Part shown: positions 35,558-46,385 of the stretch, piece by piece
Position numbering within the stretch: position 1 is the stretch's first letter
How the letters are laid out: each line of letters starts with the position of its first letter
NCBI GenBank assembly: GCA_022818135.1
Contig: JAFMSR010000015.1
Span: 35,947,143-36,011,142 of the forward strand
Direction: 5' to 3'
Length of the DNA stretch: 64,000 nt
Origin: Saxidomus purpurata
Lineage: Eukaryota; Mollusca; Bivalvia; Venerida; Veneridae
Notes under the pieces: model-generated
Database searches by the model: none
What the model saw: the letters and a program-made list of their open reading frames with translations, nothing else
Told to the model about the DNA's origin: nothing
Position numbers and translations under genes: made by a program

Positions 35558-38500
35558 ATGAATCTCATGCATGGTAGAGATATTCGAAAGGTGAAACTCT
35601 CGGAACCACATTGTAATGTCCCATGCGGGTTTGTCAAAGTCAGCGATTATGTGGTTGATACAGAAAATAACTACCGGTTGACAACTAATCAGAGTTTGTT
35701 TTGTGCATGTATACAGCTAAAAACAAAACAGGTACTCTTCTATATAACATGTTAAATGTATTTTGCTAACGGAAACGATCTATGCATTATGAATACATGA
35801 TATGAAATTTCAAAAACAATATTCATTCAACCGTTAGTTTCGACAAATAAACAGTGGTTTTGTACACATTTACTTACAAAAAAAGTGTGGGGATGTGTTG
35901 TTTAAATTTGCATTATTTTATCAGTTTATTAATATTTGTCAACCATATTTGTCATAGGTTTCCTGTATTTCGAGTTTGTTTAGATGTGTCATGCTTTTTA
36001 CAAAATGAAAACAGTACAAAGCACATACTCAGCACATTTCGTTATTTGTTTTCTTACAGACATTAGATACAAAATTTGGTGGGGTGTTAGATGGAACAAA
36101 AATTCGCATATACTGTAACAGAGACAAACCGCAAAGCGAACATCTTTATAACCGATATTTCGTCCGTAAAGTTACAGACTATAGCCTCGCAAAGGAGCTT
36201 GGTATTTGGTAAGGATCCGGTGCAAACAGCCACCTTCAAAGTAGATCAAATGTTTACTTTACATTCATCGTGTTAGTTACTAGCTTGAAGCAAGTGACAA
36301 ATACGTTCAGGGGATTTTCTTACATTAAATCAGTGAAAATCCTCTAAAACCCGTTTCCAACGAGAAACATTTCGTTAAAACTTCAAAATATTACATGGCA
36401 AGATAATCATTTTTTTCTTCAAATTCCTAGAATCCTTCACAAGCAATGACACACCGAAACGTATCGATATTAAAGAAACGACATAACGTTATCGGTATCT
36501 TTTAGGGCTTTTATAAAATTTTATATAACTAAATGGTGTATACAATCGCAAAGATGTACAGAGGAGACAATTACGATAAAGTTGAAATAAAGTTTGACGA
36601 TAAAGTAAGCTTACTGCCTGTGGGCCCATATCGATTTGCCAATGTCGACCGTCCGTGTTTCGCCTGTCGATGATATTTGAGCTTCGTCCGTTTAGAAAGT
36701 AGTTTGACACAACCATTTGACGGAATCTTCAGTTTTACAAACAATTTGAGACATTACATAAAGTGCTGGGTTTTATTTAAAATCATACAAGCTTTGTAAC
36801 GTCTAAAATTAAAGAGGCACATCTTTAGGACCAAGATGAATAGCATCAAAACAATTTCTATTAAAAAATGGAAATAATTGCAACAAAACCTGAACGTTGA
36901 AGCCTTATAGATTTACACAGATTAAAACTTAACAAGGTGTGCTGTATAAGTTTTATATAACTAATCATCACTTGGTAGTTGAGTTGCTGACTTGAAGTAA
37001 CTGTAACCTTTCAGTGATTGACAGTCATATGTTTGGTCCATGCTAACCGACAAAATCTCCTAAGAAGGAGAAGATTGTTACATAAACTGCCCGTTTATAA
37101 AACCTTGACTGAAATGCAGTTGAAACGGGTGTTTAACTCATACAAACAAAGACATATATTTTAGAGTTTCAATATTCCTTATTCCTTTTTACCTTTCTTT
37201 ATACAGCCGTAATGATGAAATAGTCCTTCTGAATGAAAAATTCCTTCCGGAATTACACGCCGAAGTTGTGTTTGAGTTAATCCGCAGCGTAAAATTAGAT
37301 GAAAAAACAAGATGCTCATTGGTAACTTATACACTTATATGCACTTACAACTAGATTCATTAACGTTTTTAACAACCATCATATACTTAAATTGAAACAC
37401 GGTATATGAAAACGTTGTCCACAAAAGAAGAGGTAATTTAAATGTCTTTACTTGTTCAATTGCTTAATGATACCGATGATTGCACAAAAGACAATAAAAT
37501 ACGGAACTTAAAGTTATATTTACCATTTTCTAAAATGTACATTAATTTTACTGTTAAACATTTATGTTCAAAAGTTGTGATTCATTTTCAGGTATTTAGA
37601 CGACTACATGGTCGTCAATGGCAATGGTTTGAAACCAGTTTCATACCAGAGACGGTTAAAAGTAATACTGGTATGTATTTATAGTCTTGTCATTTTTCGA
37701 TGAAAAAATATCTGGTTATTTGAATGACGAAGTTGTTGTTGGGCAGGCGGGCGTCAAACTTTTCGTTTTCGAATTATACTTTAAGATTGGATTGATCTAT
37801 TGACTAGAAACTCGATCACAGATACCTTGCATTGAGACCTCCCTTGGGATTGCATTTTGGGCCCCTTTGGCAAGGTTAAGCTCACTGTGGCTAAAAAATA
37901 AAAACGGTTTTCGGACAATAACTTTAGTTTGGATAGTGCTGTGGTTATCAAAAATGGTCTACAGGTTGCCTTCGTAGAGACCTGCGTCCCTTGAATTTCA
38001 TTTCGGGCCTTTTGGGCCAAGGTAAAAATTACTGCGGTTTAAATCGAAAAACGCTTTCCGGGCAATTACCACAGTTTGTAAAGAGAAAATTATGTTTTAG
38101 GTTGTCATGGAGATTACCCTAGGGATTGCATTTGGAGAATCTTTAGCAGCAAGATCAAGGTCACTGTGACCAAAATAAAACAACATTGTTTGGGGCAATG
38201 ACTTAAGTTTGGTTAATACGATGGATATGAAAAGTGATCTGCAGTTTTCGTTCTTGGAGACTATCCTAGGACTGCATTTGCGGTCCCTGGGACCAAGGTC
38301 AAGGCCTCTGGCTAAAAATAGAAGAAAAAAATCTGGATAATAGCTTTACAGAGAATAGATCTGTGAACGTAGTTGCTTGCATGGTCCTACCGTTTAGCAG
38401 TTTTTGGAGTCAAAGGCCAGGTCATTGTGGCTAATAAAGAAAAATAGTCACAGCTCTGTTTATTCACTCAAATGGTTCCATTAAAATTGGCTGGTTGATT

Positions 38501-41409
38501 ACCTACATGTATTCGCATGCACAGTTTTGGGTCCATTAGGGAAGGAAGTGTTTTAGAACATTAATGGTGAAGCTTTCGTTTTCATTTTGAAGCTTTGAAC
38601 TTGGCATTAGACTACAAACTACACAGCACTTTAACGTAATTGCTATTTACTTGTTACGTTATGATTTGCAGACACCTGGCATCCATTTGCATTTTAATAA
38701 AATGTCTTTCCTCTGCACTATGTATACAATCATATTGATACTTTATAATTACAGATTTCCTTTCTGCAACTGGAATACCTCGACGGGACATTGGAAATAT
38801 AAGTCTTCTTTCAGATACCGTAAGAAAATATAAAATTCCAGGGACACAACTCTTCCTGAAAATAGACCAAGAAAGGGGAATCACTTTTAACCTTTTGACT
38901 GGGAAGCAAGGCATGTATCCAATTAATAAAAAAAAATTATGCCTAAAAAAAAAAAAAAAAAAAAACATGAACACAATGTTTATTTTAATAGCTGACAGTT
39001 TATTCTGAACTAAACATTAGTTATGGTGTTTAATGCCGTGTTTATGAAATATGAAAATCAAACGACCATATTTTTATTCAGAAACGATAAGGAAACGTGT
39101 CTGGATTTCTGAAGACAATGTAACTGGATGCCCTAGTTTCGAAGCTACTCTTTCCGATGACGCGGGGAAGCGTTTCATAACATTTAATCAACAAAACGAT
39201 ATTGTTCTAAGCGTATGTATGTTTTTATATTTTATCCTATCTTTATCGCATATTTATAATTTGTTCCTTCTGTTGTAGCTTTAACAGATTGTCATTTAGA
39301 GTGAAATTGTATATTAACACACTTTAATTGATAAGACGTTAACAAGTCAAAATATAATTGAACTCAGTGCTATGAATTTGTTTACTTCCGAGAGGAAAGA
39401 ACCAATGAATACCTAAACTGTGGCTGGCTTGAAGACATGGTTTTACTATTTACTCTCGGATACACAGTACTAATAATAAAATCTTTATTTAAAGAAGGTT
39501 TACACATAAAGCTATGCTCAAAACAAACAAAACTTAATTACAAGGTGTCCTTCTAGAAAAGAAACAAAACATCATGGGCGAAGAAAATAGTATTTGAAAC
39601 AACAATACAATTTATACAAAAAGACATTCAATCCCAACAAACACTCGTCATTACCCATATATGTTTTATGAAAAGTGAAATTATAAGTATCAATCATACA
39701 GAACACATATTTTATCTATACGTAGCACATATTGAAATTATATTCTTGAAATGCTAGATCTATTTGAAAGACGATACTGAAGAGAAATTTCTGATTTCAT
39801 GAGGTATTTTATTCCAAATATCAATACTGGTGTAACTGAATAAAATTTTCATGTAACTTGTTCTTGGTTTGTGATGTCTTTAGTAATTTCTTTCCGAAAA
39901 ACGGAGTCTATAATGTGTATTGTTCGAAAATGTTAATAACTCAGTCAGATATTCCGATACTAGCTGATGTTGGCATTTTAATATAAGTAAACTTATATGG
40001 TAGGTACACCTGTTTTCGAATTTTAACCATTTAAGTTCATTAAACATATCTGACGAACTAGTTTTAGTAGTTTATCTAATGTAACAGTTAGTGGTAACCT
40101 TACTTTGTGCAATAAACTTTCCAATAGGGATAAAACAATATGATCTTATGTAGTGTACCCTTTTTAAGTCAAATACTCAGGAGGTGTTTTACCTAAGTAA
40201 TAAATGAAATAGTTATCAACATTTTCTCTGCTCATTCAACACGCGCGTTTTTATTATTGCAGTCACAGCCTCAAACATTTAAGATATTCATGACAGGATG
40301 TAAAGTTCGCTTTCAAATGAATGGTAGGTACAGATACCTTTGTTCGATGTGTTGTTTGAAATATCTTTTATGAAAACCACCGCCTGTTGTGCTTATGCGC
40401 ATATATATTTAATATGCATTCTGCTGTGTAAAGAAAAATCACATGTCATTGGCTCCGAAAAGAGCATTTGAATTTACTACAAACGCTTAAAATGATTGAA
40501 AGTTTGACCGATGAGCTAAAATCCACTGTTGTTTTTGAAGTTATTGGGATAACACTTAATTTGTGAAGACAATAAATTTAGTTGTGTCGAATTCATTATC
40601 CCCCGACAGAGGTTTGAAATAAGTTTTCTTAAATTAATGGTGCTGATGTAATCTAGCTTACATCAACTGAGTTTTGTATGACTGTAAGATGCAGAAAAAT
40701 ACCCTCAGAGATGAGAGCCCATTGCTTCTTTTTTTGTAAAGGCTTGATAGAATTTGATTATGTTTGGCACAAGTAATCAGCTTCGGATATTTTAGAAACT
40801 TTAATTTTACAGAAATGAGGCCTTTAAGAGAATGTTGTGCTTTTCTTACATAATCATTCTATATAAAACACTTGAAAATTCGTGTTGTCTGAAACAAGTA
40901 TTACTAATTTAATTTAACTTACAACAATTAAGTTAACCAACACACCTTCTAGTTGTTTGCTTCATTTGGCGTGGGATATAAATTCACTGAATGTTCATGT
41001 TTGTTTTTAAGGTTTGTACCTAGGATATGATCGAAACACATATGGTGCCAAGGCACAACTTCATGACTGTGTGTTCGAAGAATTTCCAGCTCAAGATGAT
41101 TTACAGTCAGACAATCCAGATTGTATACTAGCAAATATTGAAATGGAAGAGTTAATTGACAGCTGCCATCAGCCTTCGACACAATCCTACAAAGTTTTGA
41201 ATATATCGTCGCAAATAAGCTTGGATTCTTGCGAAAGCAGTATGACGAATTCAGGGATTCGTATAAATTCTGAAACAAGCAGGCTGTATCCACAAATTAG
41301 TTCAGATTTGGACAGGGCGCATTTAAGTTCAGAGTGTAAAGCACGGCCATTGGAATTCCAAATAAGTAATGACTCTGGTTTTGATGGTATATCACTCGAC
41401 ACGGAGTAA
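35558..41409 (+). CDS. Gene B: uncharacterised PDZ-like plus beta-trefoil (IL-1/FGF-like) protein, 8 coding exons, intact
   Basis: Tandem paralogue of gene A, 420 residues, open throughout. Exons: 35558-35731, 36060-36208, 37207-37321, 37592-37670, 38755-38910, 39082-39212, 40263-40323, 41012-41409. Intron phases are 0,2,0,1,1,0,1, identical to gene A, and exons 3 and 6 have identical lengths (115 and 131 nt). The ATG is preceded in frame by TAA at 35531; a spliced non-coding leader exon near 35129-35166 is possible. Residues 64-151 are PDZ-like (LAKELGICRNDEIVLL ... CSLVVFRR). Residues ~198-314 show beta-trefoil strand periodicity: KIPGTQLFLKI, FEATLSDDAGKRFITF, TFKIF, KVRFQMNGLYLGYD, CVFEEF. 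The 106-residue tail has repeated QIS-S/N-D motifs and ends DSGFDGISLDTE. No signal peptide is seen, so it is cytosolic or leaderless-secreted, as are IL-1-family and some FGF proteins (inference). The exon 5 donor is GC rather than GT. The N-terminal exon is much shorter than in gene A (58 versus 195 codons). Function unknown. Confidence 0.82.
37785..38420. repeat. Degenerate ~125-bp tandem repeat in intron 4 of gene B
   Basis: Five or so diverged units, each with TTGGGATTGCATTTTGGGCC-like and AAGGTCAAGGTCACTGTGAC-like blocks. This is a common style of bivalve intronic minisatellite. Confidence 0.7.
38928..38968. repeat. Poly-A tract in intron 5 of gene B
   Basis: Two A runs, the second of ~21 bases, starting 18 bp after the GC donor. 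Confidence 0.85.
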
Positions 41410-42158
41410 TGCAAAACGCAATAATTTCAATCAAAAAGAAAATGACAATCACTCTCTATCTGTAACTCTACTATAATAACCAGCTGACGTTTTGTTCTTG
41501 ATTACTAAAAATTGTATCATAAATTTTGAACTCGATTTTAATTTGTAACATAATGATGCAGATTTGAAGCTGTTATACACTTGTAGCGTGCTAAATGATA
41601 TGAATTTTATTTTATTTGGATTTCACCAAGTATCAGTTTATAACTTAAATATATTGTAAATCAACTTTGTACCACTTCTGAATTGATTTTAAAAAACTCC
41701 CGCAATTGGTATTTTATGTTTCTTTAGCATCCATAGTGTCTTGAAAATATTTAAACCCACTGCTTAACGTCTGTTTTTGTTACGTATTTTGGCGTTTTTC
41801 ACCCCTATTGGCTAAAACTCTGATTAAACAATGCCATTTTTTGGAAAGAAAACGAAAATGACCTTTATTTGTATGAAAACACACATACACGGGGTTTGGA
41901 CAGAAAACAATAATTGAACCTCTATTTTTAAATTCTCGTTTTCACCCTAGTATGTTTTATACAATATATATAGAAGATATGCAACACGTCAGGGGGCATT
42001 TATACTTAGAAGTCGATTTTAACTTACCAGTCTCATCTGTAAGGGAAAAATGTTGTCTGTAATATTAAGCCACATTGAATCCGGCAACTTTTTGTTAAAA
42101 GCTACATACACCTGCAAATCTCCCATGAATTCTATATATAGCATTCACATGGTTTTAT

Positions 42159-42304
42159 CGGTACTGCTCTTACTTATACTTCAGCTAAAGGCGCAGGGAG
42201 CCAGAACGTGTTAAAATACGGGCACGCATTGTAGGCGATCTGACTGTATTACACGTTCTGATTGCCCGCGCCTTCAGTTGAAGTATAAGGTAAAAGCAGT
42301 ACCG
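42159..42304. repeat. 146-bp palindromic MITE-like element
   Basis: CGGTACTGCTCTTACTTATA at the left is mirrored by AAGGTAAAAGCAGTACCG at the right. Inner arms GCTAAAGGCGC and GCGCCTTCAGT also pair. Lies 3' of gene B. Confidence 0.78.
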
Positions 42305-43354
42305 TAATAGTCACATACACAGGTGCTTTGGGTCTGGACCTCATCCCCTTAGGCCTGACCCTCGCCCCTGCTCACTGCAGTATCTTTAAATACATCCTAC
42401 AACTGCGTGTAAGCTAACCAATTACAGATGCAATTCCTTATTCTACTTACCTACTGATCACATGTTTATGGTGACAATGTATTTAAATACAATGTATTTA
42501 TATACGTTCCGTACAACATGGGACAAGAATAGACTGGGTGGCGAGTCCATACCACGCGCATCTGTGGTCACATACATACAAACAGAATGAACATTTTACA
42601 CAATAGCACGTCCGACACACAATTTCCCAATATCAAGAGTCTATTTCTATCGGATTCAAGTCGTTTCTTCAAGTTAAAGAGTTTTCAGAAAGCCCTTTTT
42701 TAGTTTTTGCAATTTCATTGAAAACAAAAGTTGTTTGTTAAACACGTAAAAACATACCCCTCTTGATGCAGAAGTCGAACTATGCAAAGAACAGTTTAAA
42801 AAATATTAAAGTTACTGTAAAACTCGCATAAGACTTGATAACCTGAAACTGAGTAACAGTGACCTTGACCGGCCCTCCCACCCCGAAAACAATTCTTTTT
42901 TTGCTTTAAACATTTTCCTTATCTAGTTTTAGTTACAGTGACATTGGCCTTGATTTCTCCATCACCCCCACCAAATTGTTTTTGCTATATGCAATTTAGA
43001 AATAAAAATAAGACTCGGGAAATAATGTACATTTTAGTAACAGCGATCTTGACATTAACCCTAGTGAGCCGCAATGCAAACCCAATTGTTAATCTTTTGG
43101 TTCCATGTTCGAAACTTTCATCAGGCGTGATGTTTTTAATTTATTTACAAAATGTTATTCATGATAAAACTTGCGAGTAATTTGACCATACACGATTTTT
43201 TCAAGATGCGCATATCGATGGAAATTTAATTTCATTATTTATCTGTCTCTAGGTATATAGGAAAAACAGAAATCATAGAATATAAAAAGCGAAAACTATC
43301 AAAAACTAAAAAAAAAAAAAACAGCCGCTTATAAATACCTGTGAAAAATTAAAA

Positions 43355-43440
43355 TCTTATGGCCAGGATTTGAACCTTCGAAACCTTGCATATAAGAGAG
43401 ATATCTTACCACTTACCAATTGAAATAACGAAACCATAGC
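43355..43440 (-). repeat. tRNA-like segment, probable SINE head
   Basis: On the minus strand AAGGTTCAAATCCTGGCCAT matches box B context, and TCAATTGGTAAGTGGTAAGA lies at the box A position. No convincing acceptor stem. Confidence 0.5.
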
Positions 43441-44999
43441 CGAACGTAACCGAAGATACTCGGAAAGATTTAAGTGTCGGGTACAAATATCGCACAAAAG
43501 TAAGGTAGTGTGTAAACGTCAGCTCACATAAGTATATACGTACCAGATATTAATTCACATTATTCGTAGAAATATCAGTCTTGCTATGCATACTATAGTA
43601 CTTATACTGTCATAAGTTTCATATTTACCTGTATTATGTTATTTTTTATTATATTACAGTCGTAGTTAAGCTAAGTATATGCATGCAGTTGTTTTGTACG
43701 AAGTATTTAAAGTAAAACCCTTGGTTTCTAGTAAATATACTACTTTAAATTAAAGGTCTCGTTTGTGTGTAACCTCAGGTACTGCGTGTTTTTCTTTTTT
43801 TTTGGAATTTCATTGATTTATATAGGGTCAAAATATAAAAATAGAGTAAAATTTGGTTTTTACAAATTCTGATCGAATTATCTGCATTTTCTGAAACTCA
43901 GATTGATTAATCCGTGAGTAATTACAGAAACTTCACTGACGTTTCGATTTCGCTTTCGAAATGAATCTACTGACAGCTTATTATGAAACAGTATATTTAG
44001 CAATAAGTATTGTAACGTGCTTTTCATATGTTACAATATACACTATACGTACGTTCTTTAAATTGATATAAAACCAATTGAGTTGAGTGTATATTTAACT
44101 TTGTGTGGGTGTTTTAAATTGAAAACAATTCCTTTCATCTGATGAACTTTATCAGTTTGAAAGCACATTAAATCAAATCAGTAAATTTAGTCCTAAACTA
44201 TTTAACACTGTTTCTGACTGCCGCCGGATTTTCACGTCCGAAATTGTTAGCGAAAACCGTAATCGAATTCTACCACAAAGAACTGCATGCCTATGTCAGT
44301 ATGCTTCCTACTGGGCTGATGACATATAGGACATGCGACATTACCTCAGTAAAACATGCTGAAGTTTTAAACGCTTGTTACATGAAACTGAAGTAACTAT
44401 AAACTTATAATGTGTTTATGACCATCAGCTCATTTACTGATAAACGTTTCTATGGAATAAAATGAATGCAAGATACAAATCACAACAGATACATGTATAA
44501 AATCAAGTGAACCGCACAGGTATTGGCGTATGGCGGATTTACTGTTGGAATAACCCGGAGAAAACCTACCTGTCCGATCTGGTGAATACCTACTATCTCA
44601 CATACTACCCAGGACGAGAATCGAAGACCGGTTGCATTTATAAAACCACTGTGCTTACCTGAAAAGTACAAACATTTCACATATTTTCATAGATGATCAA
44701 ATGTGACTACGACCAACTCTTATATGATAATTGTTGAAATGGTATAAGTCTACATGCTGCTTATAACTACAGGGTCATTTAGGTGAAGTGCAGTTAACTG
44801 GTAGGGGACTATAAAATGCATTATTAACTTGTTTTACACTCAAGCATTTACATTTCTGACAAGCAGTCATGAAATGTATATGTTTTACTCAGGTGACATC
44901 AAAGCCCTCTCATTGTTATTTCTGATCTGTATTCGGGAAGTGGTCATCATGTTTTTAACAGATAATCATCCAAACGTATCTAGACTCATATTGTCTGTG

Positions 45000-45112
45000 T
45001 CGATTATGTTGTCGATGATTTGTGTCGGCAATTTGTCGAGACTGCCTTTTGTCGTGTCGGCCATTTGTCCTGTCTGTCTTTGTCGTGTCGGCATTTTATC
45101 GTGTCGGCATTT
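45000..45112 (+). repeat. Minisatellite (TTGTCGTGTCGGCA-like) running into the gap
   Basis: Imperfect 15-mer-like repeats (TTTGTCGTGTCGGCCA, TTTGTCGTGTCGGCAT, TTATCGTGTCGGCAT) continue to the first N. Reading frames spanning this region and the Ns are artefacts. Confidence 0.85.
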
Positions 45113-45612
45113 NNNNNNNNNNNNNNNNNNNNNNNNNNNNNNNNNNNNNNNNNNNNNNNNNNNNNNNNNNNNNNNNNNNNNNNNNNNNNNNNNNNNNNNN
45201 NNNNNNNNNNNNNNNNNNNNNNNNNNNNNNNNNNNNNNNNNNNNNNNNNNNNNNNNNNNNNNNNNNNNNNNNNNNNNNNNNNNNNNNNNNNNNNNNNNNN
45301 NNNNNNNNNNNNNNNNNNNNNNNNNNNNNNNNNNNNNNNNNNNNNNNNNNNNNNNNNNNNNNNNNNNNNNNNNNNNNNNNNNNNNNNNNNNNNNNNNNNN
45401 NNNNNNNNNNNNNNNNNNNNNNNNNNNNNNNNNNNNNNNNNNNNNNNNNNNNNNNNNNNNNNNNNNNNNNNNNNNNNNNNNNNNNNNNNNNNNNNNNNNN
45501 NNNNNNNNNNNNNNNNNNNNNNNNNNNNNNNNNNNNNNNNNNNNNNNNNNNNNNNNNNNNNNNNNNNNNNNNNNNNNNNNNNNNNNNNNNNNNNNNNNNN
45601 NNNNNNNNNNNN
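45113..45612. other. Assembly gap of exactly 500 N
   Basis: The round length suggests a placeholder and not a measured size. The minisatellite on its left side is the probable cause. Confidence 0.99.
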
Positions 45613-45730
45613 GGCTGGTATATTTTGATTTAAATAAACTTTCAAATTGTATAAAATTCAGGTATCAATTTTGATAATATTTGAAGTAGATTTTGTCCAA
45701 ATTCAGAGCAATTTTCAATCGTTACAGTCA

Positions 45731-45779
45731 GTTTTTGGTACGTGGCATTCCCTGTTTGATATTATTTTTGTTTTTTTGT
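45731..45779 (+). mobile_element. SINE-like repeat, copy 2 (3' end only)
   Basis: Only the last ~49 bp (GTTTTTGGTACGTGGCATTC through the T run) are present, a strong 5' truncation. It lies just after the assembly gap. Confidence 0.7.
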
Positions 45780-46385
45780 TCTTTGCTCGTGTAAAGCGAC
45801 TTTTTTTTATTTTAGGGCTCTATTATTTAGCATATTTATTTATCTCACTATCGGTAATGTTCTGCATAGTTTTAAAGAAACCAAAGTGCATTTTAAACAA
45901 GTAACTTTTATAAAAGGTATAAACGCAATTACAAATCTTTCTTTTTATTTTATATAAAACATGCAGGTATACTATTTATTTCTGTCCAATCAAAACGTTG
46001 TAGTTTTTGTTGTCATAGAACGTTTAAACAATATGTTGTGTCTAGCTATGATAGTTTAAGTAGAGATAGAAAATGTTAAAGTAATACCCTATCAGCTTTT
46101 TTGTGTTTGGCGATAATCAACTTCCGTCAACTGGATATTTTGTTTAGATAGGTTACTTTGTAAATATATTCCTTTACGTTGTTCTATGGTTCTCTACTTT
46201 TGTGAAGAACCGTTGTAACAAGTAAGGGTTAGAAAAAGGGTAAAGGGAAAAAGTGGTGTAAATTATGAATATGCAAATAAAAAAATACTTTGAGGCTGTT
46301 CCTACCCAAATCTGTGGTATGTTGTTTGGTTTTAAAATTCTAAATTATATTCCTTTTCCTTTTTAGATTGCCGATTGTTTGTGAC

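Larger units (their letters stand above)
41410..46366. other. Spacer between gene B and the kinase gene
   Basis: Holds the 146-bp palindrome, a tRNA-like piece, the minisatellite, the gap and a SINE end. No coding exon is supported. The kinase gene's 5' UTR exon must lie here. Confidence 0.55.

Noticed and set aside
44829..45674. Open frames of 200-280 codons around 45 kb
   Set aside because: Most of their length is N from the assembly gap.
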